A stretch of 64,000 nucleotides of DNA from Rhodoferax sp. (GTDB lineage Bacteria > Pseudomonadota > Gammaproteobacteria > Burkholderiales > Burkholderiaceae_C): positions 1 to 64,000 of the forward strand of contig NZ_JAQTXM010000005.1 in NCBI RefSeq assembly GCF_028688795.1, in the 5' to 3' direction. Each line of letters starts with the position of its first letter. Position 1 is the first letter of the stretch. The notes under the pieces were generated by a model, which made no database searches, was not told the DNA's origin, and saw only the letters and a list, made by a program, of their open reading frames with translations. The position numbers and the translations under genes were made by a program. This document shows, one piece after another, positions 24,852 through 35,413 of the stretch.

Positions 24852-26303
24852 TTACGCCAGCCGGGCGCGGTGGCGCGTGATTTGTGCGCGCACTTGCTTG
24901 GGTGCGGTACCGCCCAAAATATCTCGGGCATTGAGCGAACCGCGCAGACTCAAACAATCAAACACGTCTTTTTCAATAGAGGCGTTGAAGCCTTGCAACA
25001 CCGCCAGCGGCAATTCGGACAAATCCACCTGGTGCGTGATGGCTGCCTTGACCGCGTGGGCCACGGTTTCATGGGCATCACGAAACGGCAGGCCTTTCTT
25101 GACTAGGTAGTCGGCCAGGTCGGTGGCGGTGGCGTAGCCTCTCAGCGCCGCCTGCTCCATCGCCTGCGCATTGACCGTGATGCCGCCTTCTTTCTGACCG
25201 GTGGCCGGATTGAGCTGGCCGCCGATCATCTCGCTGAAGATGCGCAGGGTGTCTTTCAGCGTGTCTACGGTGTCAAACAGCGGCTCTTTGTCTTCCTGGT
25301 TGTCTTTGTTGTAGGCCAGCGGCTGGCCTTTCATGAGGGTGATCAGGCCCATCAGGTGGCCCACCACGCGGCCGGTCTTGCCACGCGCCAGTTCGGGCAC
25401 GTCGGGGTTTTTCTTCTGCGGCATGATGGAGCTGCCGGTGGTGAAACGGTCGGCAATTTTGATGAAACTGAAATTTTGGCTCATCCACAACACCAGCTCT
25501 TCGCTCAAGCGGCTGATATGCACCATGCACAGGCTGGCTGCTGCGGTGAATTCAATGGCAAAGTCGCGGTCGCTCACGGCATCCAGTGAGTTCTGGCAAA
25601 CCTGCGGCTGGCCCAGTGCGTTGACCATGCCTAGTGCGTTGGCGACACGTTCACGGTCCAGTGGGTAGCTGGTGCCGGCCAGCGCCGCCGCACCCAACGG
25701 CAAACGGTTGACCCGACAACGCACCTCGGCCATGCGCTCGGCATCGCGGCTGAACATTTCTACATAAGCCAGCATGTGGTGGCCAAAGCTCACGGGTTGG
25801 GCCACTTGCAGATGGGTGAAGCCGGGCAGGATCACGTCCACATGCTGCTCGGCCACTTCAAGCAAAGAGGTCTGCAGGTCAATCAGCAACGCGCTGATCA
25901 GGTCAATTTCACTGCGCAGCCATAGCCTCACATCGGTGGCGACCTGATCGTTGCGTGAGCGGCCGGTGTGCAGGCGCTTGCCGGCATCGCCAATGAGGTG
26001 GGTCAGGCGCGCCTCGATGTTCAGGTGCACGTCTTCGAGGTCCAGTTTCCACTCAAACGCGCCGGCGTCGATCTCGGCGGTGATTTGCGCCATGCCGCGC
26101 TCGATGTCGGCCAGGTCTTGTGCGCTGATGATGCCTTGTGCCGACAACATGCTGGCGTGCGCCAGCGAGCCAGCTATGTCGGCCTGCCACAGGCGTTTGT
26201 CAAAAAACACGCTGGAGGTGTAGCGCTTGACCAGGTCACTCATGGGCTCGGAAAACAGCGCCGACCAGGCTTGGGATTTTTTGTCGAATTGGTTTTTGCT
26301 CAT
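24852..26303 (-). CDS. argH: Argininosuccinate lyase
   Basis: A 483-residue enzyme of the fumarase/aspartase superfamily that cleaves argininosuccinate to arginine and fumarate. Signatures are [37 protein letters not shown] and the catalytic loop [20 protein letters not shown]. The length is normal for bacterial ArgH (about 460-480 plus a short N-terminal tail). The ATG at 26303 is preceded in frame by a GTG. It is divergent from the algZ-like kinase, as in Pseudomonas aeruginosa, where argH also neighbours the fimS-algR-hemC block. Confidence 0.96.
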   Translation of the reverse strand: MSKNQFDKKSQAWSALFSEPMSDLVKRYTSSVFFDKRLWQADIAGSLAHASMLSAQGIISAQDLADIERGMAQITAEIDAGAFEWKLDLEDVHLNIEARLTHLIGDAGKRLHTGRSRNDQVATDVRLWLRSEIDLISALLIDLQTSLLEVAEQHVDVILPGFTHLQVAQPVSFGHHMLAYVEMFSRDAERMAEVRCRVNRLPLGAAALAGTSYPLDRERVANALGMVNALGQPQVCQNSLDAVSDRDFAIEFTAAASLCMVHISRLSEELVLWMSQNFSFIKIADRFTTGSSIMPQKKNPDVPELARGKTGRVVGHLMGLITLMKGQPLAYNKDNQEDKEPLFDTVDTLKDTLRIFSEMIGGQLNPATGQKEGGITVNAQAMEQAALRGYATATDLADYLVKKGLPFRDAHETVAHAVKAAITHQVDLSELPLAVLQGFNASIEKDVFDCLSLRGSLNARDILGGTAPKQVRAQITRHRARLA

Positions 26304-26394
26304 CACAGCTCAAGGTAAGAGTGGGGGGACTTTGCGCCCGGGAATCATCAATAATGACCATCATGGCCCAACAGACCACGAACCAGGCAGATGA

Positions 26395-27438
26395 ATGAAA
26401 GATACCCAAATTTTATCGGTCTTCCATGAAACAGCTTCGCCACTGACTGAAGAGGCTGTGCCGCGGCCGGCGGTGCTGGTGTTTGATGCCTGCCACGTGG
26501 GTGTGGTGCTGCGCGCTGTGCTGTTTGTGCAAGTGGTGGTGGCGGTGGCCGCCATGTTTGGCACAGCCTCGCCGCTGGAGTGGTTGACGCGGCTCTCATT
26601 GATAACCGGTGGCGCCTTGCCGGCCACGCTGCTCTGGCTGATTGTGGCGTGCAGCCTGAAAAAAGGCCTGGCACGCCTGAGCCCCGCAATGCAGCAAACT
26701 GCTGGGATCGCAATGGGTGCGTTGGCCGGCTTGTATGGGTGCGGCGTGCTGGCCTTGGTGGGCTTGCTGGAGCCCGCACCCTGGTGGGCCAGTGCGTTTG
26801 GTGGTGCCCTGTTGTCTGCGGCCTTGGTGGCGGCCCTTGTGTTGCGTGCCAAGGGGCGGGCACCTGCTGCCACCGCAGCGCGCTTGGCAGAACTGCAGGC
26901 GCGCATCCGGCCGCATTTTTTGTTCAACACCTTGAACAGCGCGATATCACTGGTGCGTGCCGAACCACGCAAGGCGGAACGCTTGCTGGAAGACCTGAGT
27001 GACCTGTTTCGTGCCGCCTTGATGGCGCATGGCGAGTCCGTCACGTTGGCCGATGAAATTGCGCTGGCCAAGGCTTATCTGGCGATTGAGCAGGTGCGCT
27101 TTGGTGAGCGCATTCGGGTCGAATGGTCACTGGACGAGCGCGCTAACGCTGCCCGTTTGCCCCCGCTGCTGCTGCAACCCCTGGTGGAAAACGCCGTCAA
27201 GCACGGTGTGGAGCCCAGCACCATTGGCGCCGATATCAAAGTCAGCACCCAGCGCCGGGGTTCCCGGGTGGTGATCAAGGTCAGCAACACCACACCGGTG
27301 GCGCACAGCGACCCCGGCAGCGGTTTGGCGCTGGACAATGTGCGGGAGCGCTTGAGCCTGTTGCACGATGTGCAGGCGCAGTTTCAAAGTGGCCTGAAAG
27401 ACGGCGTGTTCCAGGTACGCATCGAGCTGCCGGCATGA
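26395..27438 (+). CDS. algZ: LytS/AlgZ-type sensor histidine kinase
   Basis: A 347-residue kinase with four hydrophobic segments in the first 150 residues and a His_kinase domain: RIRPHFLFNTLNSAISLVRA carries the phospho-acceptor histidine, LPPLLLQPLVENAVKHGVEP is the N box, and GSGLALDNVRERLSLLH is the glycine box. There is no separate periplasmic sensor domain. It is followed by a LytTR response regulator 19 nt on. The pair corresponds to FimS(AlgZ)-AlgR by domain layout and by location beside argH and hemC; in Pseudomonas that pair controls alginate, twitching and virulence genes. The targets here are unknown. Confidence 0.85.
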   Translation: MKDTQILSVFHETASPLTEEAVPRPAVLVFDACHVGVVLRAVLFVQVVVAVAAMFGTASPLEWLTRLSLITGGALPATLLWLIVACSLKKGLARLSPAMQQTAGIAMGALAGLYGCGVLALVGLLEPAPWWASAFGGALLSAALVAALVLRAKGRAPAATAARLAELQARIRPHFLFNTLNSAISLVRAEPRKAERLLEDLSDLFRAALMAHGESVTLADEIALAKAYLAIEQVRFGERIRVEWSLDERANAARLPPLLLQPLVENAVKHGVEPSTIGADIKVSTQRRGSRVVIKVSNTTPVAHSDPGSGLALDNVRERLSLLHDVQAQFQSGLKDGVFQVRIELPA

Positions 27439-27457
27439 CACAAGAAGAGGTGGCGTG

Positions 27458-28201
27458 ATGCGCATCAAAGTTCTGGTGGTAGACGATGAAAGCCTGGCGC
27501 GCCAGCGGCTTTGCAGCTTGCTGGCTGACTGCACCGAGCCCGCAGCCACGGTGGTGGGTGAAGCGGCCAACGCCGTGCAGGCCATGGCGGTTTTGCAGCA
27601 CCATGAGGTTGACACGGTGTTGCTGGATATTCACATGCCCGGCATGGATGGGCTGGCGCTGGCCAAAACTTTGCAGACTTTGCCGCACCCGGTGGCGGTG
27701 GTGTTCGTTACGGCCTATGCCGAACATGCGCTTGAAGCCTTTGATTTGGCAGCACTGGACTACCTGACCAAACCCGTTCGGTTTGAGCGCCTGCAATCAG
27801 CACTACAAAAAATAGAGCGCCTTACGCATACAAATAAAGGGCTGGAGGCTGATTTGTCTCAAGATTCTTTGGTGATTCATGAGCGCGGCCGCACCGAGCG
27901 CGTGCCATTGGCGCAAGTGCTGTACCTGAAGGCCGAGCTGAAATACATCACGGTGCGCACAGCCAGCCGAAGCTACATCCTTGAGGGCTCGCTGTCGGAA
28001 CTTGAAAGCCGCCATGCAAGTCGTTTCTTGCGCATTCACCGCAATGCGCTGGTGGCACGACGTGCCGTGCGCGCGCTGGAAAAGCACCACGACCCGGAAG
28101 AGGGTGAGGGTTGGGCGGTGCGGCTTGATGGCGTGGATGAAGTGTTGTTCGTGTCACGGCGGCAGCTTGCCGCAGTGCGCGGGTTGGTAAAAAAAGCCTG
28201 A
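27458..28201 (+). CDS. algR: LytTR-family response regulator, AlgR-like
   Basis: A 247-residue regulator with a receiver domain (residues 1-115; phospho-acceptor Asp in VDTVLLDIHMPGMDGL, Lys in LDYLTKPVRFERL) and a C-terminal LytTR DNA-binding domain (from about 140: LVIHERGRTERVPLAQVLYL, RFLRIHRNALVARRAVRALE). The linker between them, residues 117-137, is encoded by a copy of the dispersed repeat. The start at 27458 is the ATG; a GTG one codon before is the alternative. It is co-transcribed with the kinase gene and convergent with ppc. Confidence 0.88.
   Translation: MRIKVLVVDDESLARQRLCSLLADCTEPAATVVGEAANAVQAMAVLQHHEVDTVLLDIHMPGMDGLALAKTLQTLPHPVAVVFVTAYAEHALEAFDLAALDYLTKPVRFERLQSALQKIERLTHTNKGLEADLSQDSLVIHERGRTERVPLAQVLYLKAELKYITVRTASRSYILEGSLSELESRHASRFLRIHRNALVARRAVRALEKHHDPEEGEGWAVRLDGVDEVLFVSRRQLAAVRGLVKKA
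27806..27868 (+). repeat. Dispersed two-block repeat, copy 4 (inside algR)
   Basis: Block A is AGAGCGCCTTACGC and block B AAAGGGCTGGAGGCTGATTT. It encodes KIERLTHTNKGLEADLSQ, the linker between the receiver and LytTR domains. Confidence 0.75.
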
Positions 28202-28247
28202 GGGCATTGCCCGCCATGGCCCCAGGCTGGTGAGACTGAGCTGTTTT

Positions 28248-31097
28248 TTAGCCGGTGTTCCTGAGCCCCGCTGCAATGCCGTTGATCGAGATGTGAATAC
28301 CGCGTTTCAGGCGCTCATCGGTTTGCCCGGCGCGGTAGCGGCGCACCAGCTCCACTTGCAGGTGGTGCAGCGGGTCAATGTAGGGAAAGCGATGGCGAAT
28401 CGAGCGCTGCAGCGCGGCGTTGTGAGTCAACCGCTCTTTGTCGCCGGTGATAAACTCCAGCGCCTTGGCAGTCAGATGCCATTCGAGTTCGATGGCGCTG
28501 AAAATCTTTTTGCGCAGGCGTTTGTCTTCCACCAGTTCGGCGTAGCGCGAGGCCAGCGCCAGGTCGCTCTTGGCCATCACCATGTCCATGTTGGAAAGTA
28601 GCGAGCTGAAAAACGGCCATTGTTTTTGCATTTGCCGCAGCAGTGCCAGGCGCTGTTTGGTGAGCTTGGCTGTGGCGTCAGGCGGGTTCAAAAACGCATC
28701 CACCGCAGCACCAAAACCAAACCAGCCTGGCAAGGTCAAGCGGCATTGCCCCCAGCTGAAGCCCCAGGGAATAGCCCGCAGGTCTTCAATTTTTTGCGTG
28801 GCTTTGCGTGAGGCCGGGCGTGAGCCAATGTTGAGCTCGGCAATTTCGCGGATCGGCGTGGCATCAAAGAAATACTCGGTGAACCCAGGGGTTTCGTACA
28901 CCAGCTTGCGGTAGGCCGCCATGCTGGCCAGCGACAGTTCGGCCGCGGTGTCCAGAAACGCCGGTTCAGCAGACTGGGTGGGGTGCAACAGGGTGGCTTC
29001 CAGCGTGGCGGCCACCAGGGTTTCCAGGTTGCGCCGGCCAATTTCGGGGTTGGCGTATTTGGAGCCAATCACCTCGCCTTGTTCGGTCAGGCGAATCTGG
29101 CCGCGCACCGTGCCGGGGGGTTGCGCCAGAATGGCCTCAAAGCTGGGGCCGCCGCCGCGTCCCACGGTGCCGCCCCGGCCGTGGAACATGCGAATTTGGA
29201 TTGGGTGCGAGCCAGTCGTTTGGTTGATGCCGTCAAACATGTCGACCAAGGCGATTTCGGCCTGGTACAGCTCCCAGTTGCTGGTGAATATGCCGCCGTC
29301 TTTGTTGCTATCAGAGTAGCCCAGCATGATGTCTTGCTCGCCGTACTGGTCATTTGCGCCGCGTTGCACCATGGGCAATATGCCGGGCAGGGCGTAAAAC
29401 TCGCGCATGATGACGCTTGCGTTGCGCAAATCTTCAATGGTCTCAAACAGCGGCACCACGATCAGGTCGCAGGTGGCTTGTGTGTCGAGCGTGCCACGCA
29501 TCAGGCCAACCTCTTTTTGCATCAACATCACTTCCAGCAAGTCGCTCACGGTTTCGGTGTGGCTGATGATGTAGTGGCGAATGGCTTGTGTGCCAAACTG
29601 TGCGCGTGACACTTTGGCAGCTTCAAAAATGCTGATCTCGCTTGACGCGTGCGCGCTGTAAGTGGCACCCATCACACGCAGTGGGCGTGCGTCATTGAGC
29701 AGGCGCAGCAGCAGCTCGCGTTTGGCCGCTTCATCCAGCTTGGCGTAATGCGGTGTGACACGGGCAGTGGCCAGCAACTCGGCCAGCACTGCCTCATGCT
29801 GGTCTGAGCTTTGACGCAGGTCGACCGTGGCCAAGTGAAAACCAAACACTTCAACGGCCCGAATCAGCGGCTGCAAACGTTGCTCAATCAGCGCCTGGGC
29901 GTGTTGCGCCAGCAGTGACGCTTCGATCACACGCAGGTCGCGCAGCAGTTCATCCGGGGTCAGGTAAGGGTTTTGCGGTGGCACGGCGTGGCGCGCTGCC
30001 TCGCCACCGGTGAGCGCTTTCAGGGTGGCGGCCAAGCGGGCATAGACCCCAATCAGGGCACGCCGGTAGGGTTCGTCCTTGCGGTGGTCGTTGGTGTCAG
30101 GGGAGCGCGCCGCCAGCGCTTGCATATCGGCAGAAAAGTCCACCAGCATGGCGGACAACGAGAGCTCACCGCCCAGGTAATGCACTTCGGTCAGGTAGTG
30201 CCGCAAGGCCATGTCAGCCTGGCGACCCAGCGCGTGGGTGAGGGTTTGGGCGTTGACGTTGGGGTTGCCATCGCGGTCGCCGCCAATCCATTGGCCCATG
30301 CGCAAGAAGCTGTGCACCGGGACGGTGCCCAGGGCGTGCTCCAGGTTGGCGTAAAGCTTGGGAATTTCGCGCAAAAAGGTCGACTCGTAATAACTCAGGG
30401 CGTTTTCCACCTCATCGGCCACGGTGAGCTTGGAAAAACGCAGCAAGCGGGTGTGCCACAGCTGCAGCACGCGGGCGCGCAGCTGTGCTTCGTTGGCTGC
30501 GAGTTCACGCGGGGTCAGGGCATCGTGTGCCACTTTGTTGGCCGCTGCCTGGGCCAAAATGTCGTCGCGCGCAGTGAGAAGTTGGGCGATGGCGCGTTCG
30601 GCATCCAGAATGCTCTTGCGCTGCACCTCCGTGGGGTGAGCCGTCAGCACGGGTGAGACAAAACTGTGCGCCAGCATGTCGCTGATGGCTTGTGGCGTGA
30701 CGCCCTGGCCGTGCAACCGTTGCAGAGTGGCTTCAATGCTGCCGGGCCGTGTGCTGCCGGCGCGCTCATGCACCGCACGGCGGCGAATGTGGTGGCGGTC
30801 TTCGGCCAAGTTGGCCAAGTGGCTGAAATAGGTGAAGGCGCGTACCACACTCACCGTCTGGTCGCTGCTGAGCGATTTCAGCAACTTGTTGAGGGCACGG
30901 TCTGCCACCGGGTCGGCATGGCGGCGAAACGTCACTGAAAGCTGGCGGATTTGTTCGATCAAGTCGAATGCCGAGTCACCTTCCTGCTCACGAATCACAT
31001 CGCCCAGAATTCGCCCGAGCAAACGGATGTCTTCGACCAAGGGACGCTCAGTAATGAGCAGCGTGCTTTTTTGTGGTGCGGGGGTAGGCTGGGTCAT
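28248..31097 (-). CDS. ppc: Phosphoenolpyruvate carboxylase
   Basis: A 949-residue enzyme that carboxylates phosphoenolpyruvate to oxaloacetate. The catalytic histidine is in [20 protein letters not shown], the lysine region in [20 protein letters not shown] and the glycine loop in [20 protein letters not shown]. The C-terminus RNTG is the conserved end of bacterial Ppc. The start at MTQPTPAPQ is preferred to a longer frame to 31151 because of a nearby GAGAA and the family length. It is inserted, in reverse orientation, between the algR- and hemC-like genes that are adjacent in Pseudomonas. Confidence 0.96.
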   Translation of the reverse strand: MTQPTPAPQKSTLLITERPLVEDIRLLGRILGDVIREQEGDSAFDLIEQIRQLSVTFRRHADPVADRALNKLLKSLSSDQTVSVVRAFTYFSHLANLAEDRHHIRRRAVHERAGSTRPGSIEATLQRLHGQGVTPQAISDMLAHSFVSPVLTAHPTEVQRKSILDAERAIAQLLTARDDILAQAAANKVAHDALTPRELAANEAQLRARVLQLWHTRLLRFSKLTVADEVENALSYYESTFLREIPKLYANLEHALGTVPVHSFLRMGQWIGGDRDGNPNVNAQTLTHALGRQADMALRHYLTEVHYLGGELSLSAMLVDFSADMQALAARSPDTNDHRKDEPYRRALIGVYARLAATLKALTGGEAARHAVPPQNPYLTPDELLRDLRVIEASLLAQHAQALIEQRLQPLIRAVEVFGFHLATVDLRQSSDQHEAVLAELLATARVTPHYAKLDEAAKRELLLRLLNDARPLRVMGATYSAHASSEISIFEAAKVSRAQFGTQAIRHYIISHTETVSDLLEVMLMQKEVGLMRGTLDTQATCDLIVVPLFETIEDLRNASVIMREFYALPGILPMVQRGANDQYGEQDIMLGYSDSNKDGGIFTSNWELYQAEIALVDMFDGINQTTGSHPIQIRMFHGRGGTVGRGGGPSFEAILAQPPGTVRGQIRLTEQGEVIGSKYANPEIGRRNLETLVAATLEATLLHPTQSAEPAFLDTAAELSLASMAAYRKLVYETPGFTEYFFDATPIREIAELNIGSRPASRKATQKIEDLRAIPWGFSWGQCRLTLPGWFGFGAAVDAFLNPPDATAKLTKQRLALLRQMQKQWPFFSSLLSNMDMVMAKSDLALASRYAELVEDKRLRKKIFSAIELEWHLTAKALEFITGDKERLTHNAALQRSIRHRFPYIDPLHHLQVELVRRYRAGQTDERLKRGIHISINGIAAGLRNTG

Positions 31098-31201
31098 GGC
31101 GGTTCTCAAAGTCAAAGGGCGGTCAAGCTTAAGCAAAAGCCATGCTAGCATTCTCGATTAAGTCAAGATTACAACGAGGTTACGGCTTTGCGCCGATCAA
31201 T

Positions 31202-32164
31202 ATGAGTCAAATTCAAGGCCATTTCACCATTGCAACCCGCGAGAGCCGCTTGGCCATGTGGCAAGCCGAACATGTTCAAGCCCTGCTGGGCAATATGGGT
31301 CACGAGGTCAAGTTGTTGGGCATGACCACGTTGGGCGACCAGATCCTGGACCGGTCCCTCAGCCAAGTGGGTGGCAAGGGTTTGTTTGTTAAAGAACTTG
31401 AAGTGGCACTGGAGCAAAACCGTGCTGACCTGGCCGTGCATTCGCTGAAAGACGTGCCCATGGAATTGCCCGCCGGTTTTTGCCTGGCCTGCGTGATGGA
31501 ACGCGAAGACCCGCGCGATGCCTTTGTGTCAAACCATCATGCCAACCTGGATGCCCTGCCTCAAGGTGCGGTGGTCGGCACGTCCAGCTTGCGCCGCATG
31601 GCCTTGCTGCGCGCACTGCGGCCTGACCTGAAAATTGAGCCCCTGCGCGGCAACCTAGATACCCGCTTGCGCAAGCTTGATGATGGCCTGTATGACGCCA
31701 TTGTGCTGGCCGCTGCTGGCCTGAAGCGCCTGGGCCTGGCGGCGCGCATCCGTGCGGTGTTTGAGCCGTCACAGATGTTGCCCGCCGCAGGCCAGGGCGC
31801 GCTGGGTATTGAAGTGCGCACCGATCGCACGGACGTGATCGATGCGCTGGCCCCTTTGGTGCACCACACCAGCTGGCTGGCGGTAGCGGCAGAGCGTGCC
31901 GTGAGCCGAGCCATGGGTGGCAGCTGCTCCATGCCATTGGCTGCCTATGCCACTTTGGCGCAAGACCGCTTGATGATCGATGCCGCCTGGGGCGATACCG
32001 AGGGCCGTTTGCCGCTGGTGCGTGTGAGTTTGAGTGGTCTGGTGAGCGACTTGGCCAGTGCCGCCGCCCTCGGTCAGCGCGTGGCGCAAGAGCTACAACG
32101 CCAGGTGCTGGCGCAAGGTGGCACGCTGGCGCACCTGACGCCAAGTGTGGATCAGCCAGGTTGA
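31202..32164 (+). CDS. hemC: Porphobilinogen deaminase (hydroxymethylbilane synthase)
   Basis: A 320-residue enzyme that joins four porphobilinogens into hydroxymethylbilane. It has [54 protein letters not shown] and [11 protein letters not shown]; the dipyrromethane cofactor cysteine is in [13 protein letters not shown]. The start at MSQIQGHF fits the family N-terminus; the open frame begins 20 codons earlier. It is followed at two nucleotides by hemD. A divergent promoter region with ppc lies upstream. Confidence 0.96.
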   Translation: MSQIQGHFTIATRESRLAMWQAEHVQALLGNMGHEVKLLGMTTLGDQILDRSLSQVGGKGLFVKELEVALEQNRADLAVHSLKDVPMELPAGFCLACVMEREDPRDAFVSNHHANLDALPQGAVVGTSSLRRMALLRALRPDLKIEPLRGNLDTRLRKLDDGLYDAIVLAAAGLKRLGLAARIRAVFEPSQMLPAAGQGALGIEVRTDRTDVIDALAPLVHHTSWLAVAAERAVSRAMGGSCSMPLAAYATLAQDRLMIDAAWGDTEGRLPLVRVSLSGLVSDLASAAALGQRVAQELQRQVLAQGGTLAHLTPSVDQPG

Positions 32165-32166
32165 AT

Positions 32167-32976
32167 ATGCATGTCATCGTGACCCGGGTTCAACCGCAGG
32201 CGCAGGCCTGGGTTGAGTTGCTCGACGCGCAAGGTCATGACGCGCTGGCGCTGCCGCTGATCGAGGTGCGCAGTCTGGTGGAGGCGTCTGGCGTGCAAGC
32301 GGCCTGGCAGCAGTTGCCGGGTTATCTTGCCGTGATGTTTGTCAGCCGCCATGCAGTAGATTTTTTTTATAAAGAAAATAAGCCTATAGGCCTTGATTTG
32401 TATGCGCAAGCAGCTATTAAATCAAGAGCATGGACCACTGGCCCCGGAACCGCTAATGCCTTGCTTGAACACGGTGTGGCTGCGCAGCAAATCGACACGC
32501 CGCCCGAGCAGGCCGGCCAGTTTGACTCTGAGGCACTCTGGCAACAGGTGCACGGCCAAGTACACCCGGGTGACAAAGTGTTGATCGTTCGGGGCAACAG
32601 CCTGAGCGCAGATGGTGCCCTGTCTGCCGACAATGACACCGGTGTCGGTCGAGACTGGCTGGCCCAGCACCTGCTGGACGCTGGAGCACAGGTTGATTTT
32701 GTGGTGGCTTACCAGCGTGGCGCACCCATTTGGACCGCGGCGCAACGTGATGTGGCTGAGGCGGGTGCCACCGATGGTTCGGTCTGGCTGTTCAGCAGCG
32801 CTGAAGCGCTGGGTTATTTGCAGAGCTTGTTACCGAGTCAAGATTGGTCTGCTGCCCGTGCCGTGGCCACTCACCCAAGAATCGCTGCGGCAGCCCGTGC
32901 CACAGGGTTTGGTGTGGTGCTGCTGGCGCGCCCCATATTTGCGGACGTATTGGCATCGATAGAATCCTTGGCATGA
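32167..32976 (+). CDS. hemD: Uroporphyrinogen-III synthase
   Basis: A 269-residue protein that closes and inverts the linear tetrapyrrole to uroporphyrinogen III. The family is poorly conserved; visible landmarks are MHVIVTRVQPQAQAWVELLD, LPLIEVR, AVMFVSRHAVDFF, TTGPGTANALLEHGV and WLFSSAEALGYLQSLL. Residues about 65-88 are encoded by a reverse copy of the dispersed repeat and lie where other HemD proteins have a variable loop. The order hemC-hemD-hemX-hemY supports the call. The downstream ATG overlaps its stop. Confidence 0.93.
   Translation: MHVIVTRVQPQAQAWVELLDAQGHDALALPLIEVRSLVEASGVQAAWQQLPGYLAVMFVSRHAVDFFYKENKPIGLDLYAQAAIKSRAWTTGPGTANALLEHGVAAQQIDTPPEQAGQFDSEALWQQVHGQVHPGDKVLIVRGNSLSADGALSADNDTGVGRDWLAQHLLDAGAQVDFVVAYQRGAPIWTAAQRDVAEAGATDGSVWLFSSAEALGYLQSLLPSQDWSAARAVATHPRIAAAARATGFGVVLLARPIFADVLASIESLA
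32358..32430 (-). repeat. Dispersed two-block repeat, copy 5 (inside hemD)
   Basis: Read on the minus strand it has a perfect block A, ATAGCTGCTTGCGC, and block B AAGGCCTATAGGCTTATTT. On the coding strand it gives KENKPIGLDLYAQAAIKSR. This is the best preserved copy in the window. Confidence 0.85.
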
Positions 32977-34037
32977 ACGCTGAGCAAACCCCCGACACTC
33001 CCCCTGTGGTCGCCACAGAGGCGCCCGCCGCCACTGCTGCCTCGGTGACAGGCCTTGCCGCGGTGCCGCACAAAGCGGTGCTTGGGGTGGGCTTGTTGGC
33101 CGTGGCTGCCTTGTTGACCACCGGGTTGCTGTGGCAAAAGGTTTCAGGCATGCAAGAGCAATTGGCGCGCCAGAGTGGTGATGCGAATTCGCAATCGCTG
33201 GAGGCGCTGGCATTGGCCAAACAAGCCGCGTCCTTGGCGCAAGAAACCGCTACACGCGCGGCGGTCATGGATTCGCGCCTGAGCGAAGTTGCCCTGCAGC
33301 GCAGCCAGCTCGACGAATTGATGCAAAGCCTGTCGCGTTCCCGGGATGAGAACCTGGTGGTGGACATTGACGCGGCGTTGCGTCTGGCACAACAGCAAGC
33401 GCAACTCACGGGAAGCGTGGAGCCGTTGCTGGCGGCGCTAAAAAGCGCAGATCAACGCATAGTTCGCGCAGCCCAGCCCCGCCTGGCGCTGCTACAGCGT
33501 GCGATTGCCCGGGATATTGACCGCGTCAAGTCTTCTGCCGTGAGCGATACCCCGACCTTGCTCATCAAACTCGATGAACTGGTGCATTTGGCTGATGAAC
33601 TGGTGCTGGCCAACGCGGTGACAGCTGTTCGCCCGGCGCCAAAAGCCTCCCAGTCCGCCGTGGCACCCGCTGTGTCCTGGTGGCAAAACGGCTTGCAGTT
33701 GGCGCTGAACGAAGCGCGCAATCTGGTCAGGGTGAGCCGCATTGAAACCCCAGAGGCGGCACTGCTGTCACCCGAGCAGGGTTTTTTCCTGCGTGAAAAT
33801 CTCAAATTGAAGTTGCTCAACGCCCGCCTGGGCTTGCTGGCACGGCAAATTGAGTCAGCGCGCTCTGACCTGTCAGATGCCGAACGGATGCTGACAAAAT
33901 ATTTTGACGCCAGTGCCCGCAAGACCCAGACCACCGCCGCCTTGCTGCAACAGGTGCAAACGCAAATGCGGACGCTGCAAATCCCGCAATTGGACGATAG
34001 TTTGGCCGTACTAGCGACAGCCGCTGCAGGACGCTGA
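32973..34037 (+). CDS. hemX: HemX-like membrane protein
   Basis: A 354-residue protein with an alanine/proline-rich cytoplasmic N-terminus, one membrane helix near residues 33-52 (HKAVLGVGLLAVAALLTTGL) and a long helical, coiled-coil extracytoplasmic domain. It corresponds to the HemX family, often annotated as uroporphyrinogen-III C-methyltransferase, although it lacks a methylase domain. It overlaps the hemD stop (ATGA) and precedes hemY by two nucleotides. The biochemical role is unclear; a membrane scaffold for haem synthesis is the usual suggestion. Confidence 0.85.
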   Translation: MNAEQTPDTPPVVATEAPAATAASVTGLAAVPHKAVLGVGLLAVAALLTTGLLWQKVSGMQEQLARQSGDANSQSLEALALAKQAASLAQETATRAAVMDSRLSEVALQRSQLDELMQSLSRSRDENLVVDIDAALRLAQQQAQLTGSVEPLLAALKSADQRIVRAAQPRLALLQRAIARDIDRVKSSAVSDTPTLLIKLDELVHLADELVLANAVTAVRPAPKASQSAVAPAVSWWQNGLQLALNEARNLVRVSRIETPEAALLSPEQGFFLRENLKLKLLNARLGLLARQIESARSDLSDAERMLTKYFDASARKTQTTAALLQQVQTQMRTLQIPQLDDSLAVLATAAAGR

Positions 34038-34039
34038 CC

Positions 34040-35335
34040 ATGCGTGTTGCCCTGTGGTTTCTTGGCTTGTTTGGTGTTGCGGTTGCCCTGGCGCTGTTTG
34101 CCAGCAGCAACACCGGCACCATCACGGTGTTCTGGCCACCGCACCGGGTGGACTTGTCGCTCAACATGGTTGTGTTGCTGCTAGGTTTGCTGTTTATCCT
34201 GATCCATGTGGCGCTGAAGGCCTTGTCCGCGTTGTTCGCGTTGCCTGGGCAGGCGCGCTCGTGGCGCATGCGCCATCAAGAGCGGGCCATGCATGCCGCT
34301 TTGCTTGAAGCCCTGTCGCATTTGGTAGCTGGGCGGTTTTTACGGGCCAGAAAAGCGGCGCACACCGTACTGGCCCGCGAGGCCGCGTTGACCCAAAGCG
34401 GTGAAGTCTGGCCGGATGCGACCCGCCTGCGGGTGCTGGCCAATCTGTTGGCCGCAGAGAGCTCCCAATCGCTGCAAGACAGGCAGGCACGTGAGCTGCA
34501 TTTTCAGCAGGCCTTGTCGCAGGCGACCGGCAACGATGCCAGTGGCACGCGCGATGGCTTGTTGTTGCGTGCTGTGCATTGGGCACTGGAAGACATGGAT
34601 TCGGCTGCGGCATTGGCTTGGCTGGATCAGCTGCCCTCTGGCGTGGCCAGGCGCACCGTGGCCCTGCGTTTGCGTCTCAAGGTGGCCCAGATGGCAGGCA
34701 AGACCGGCCTGGCCATGGAGACGGCGCGTCTGTTGGCCAAACACCGCGCATTTTCGGAGTTGTCCGCAAAAGGTTTGCTGCGTTCGCTGGCGCAAGACTG
34801 GATTGGCAGCGCGCATGACACGGACCAGTTGCAGGTGGTGTGGCGCCAGCTCGAACCCAATGAGCAGAGTTTGCCTGAGGTTGCCTGTGCGGCATCCGGG
34901 CGTTGGCTGAGGCTGGGGGGGGCTGCACGAACCGCGTTCGAGTGGCTGCTGCCGGTGTGGCAGCGTTTGGTTAGCGCGCCAGAGAGTCTGTCGCAAGACC
35001 AGAAGATCATGCTGGTGCGTGTCATGGAAAACGGCTTCTCAGCCACAGAAGATGCCATCGATGCCCAATGGCTGTCCCGTATTGAGCAGGCCCAACGGGC
35101 TGATCCGGGTGATGCCGTTCTGCAATACCTGGCGGGCGTGGCCTGTGTACACCTGCAACTGTGGGGCAAGGCGCATCAGCTGCTGCAGTTGGCGGTGGCC
35201 AGGCTGGAGGACGCCGGGCTGCAAACACGGGCTTGGCAGATGTTGGCAGAACTGGCGCAGCGCCAGGGCAACGAAGCCGAAGCCGCCGCCGCGTGGCGCA
35301 GTGCGGCTCAGGTCAGGCTACGGCGTAAATCCTGA
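34040..35335 (+). CDS. hemY: HemY-like tetratricopeptide membrane protein
   Basis: A 431-residue protein with two N-terminal membrane helices (RVALWFLGLFGVAVALALFA and NMVVLLLGLLFILIHVALKA) followed by helical TPR-like repeats. This is the HemY_N layout of proteobacteria, distinct from the protoporphyrinogen oxidase also called HemY. Typical motifs seen are RARKAAHTVLAREAAL and ARLLAKHRAFSELSAKGLLR. It ends the haem operon hemC-D-X-Y. Function is uncertain but the locus is conserved across beta- and gammaproteobacteria. Confidence 0.87.
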   Translation: MRVALWFLGLFGVAVALALFASSNTGTITVFWPPHRVDLSLNMVVLLLGLLFILIHVALKALSALFALPGQARSWRMRHQERAMHAALLEALSHLVAGRFLRARKAAHTVLAREAALTQSGEVWPDATRLRVLANLLAAESSQSLQDRQARELHFQQALSQATGNDASGTRDGLLLRAVHWALEDMDSAAALAWLDQLPSGVARRTVALRLRLKVAQMAGKTGLAMETARLLAKHRAFSELSAKGLLRSLAQDWIGSAHDTDQLQVVWRQLEPNEQSLPEVACAASGRWLRLGGAARTAFEWLLPVWQRLVSAPESLSQDQKIMLVRVMENGFSATEDAIDAQWLSRIEQAQRADPGDAVLQYLAGVACVHLQLWGKAHQLLQLAVARLEDAGLQTRAWQMLAELAQRQGNEAEAAAAWRSAAQVRLRRKS

Positions 35336-35413
35336 CGGCGTTGGGCTCTGGTGGGTAGGCCGCAGGCCGCTGATTGACGTGACGGGGCGCCATTTCGCGT
35401 CTATGATTTGGCC

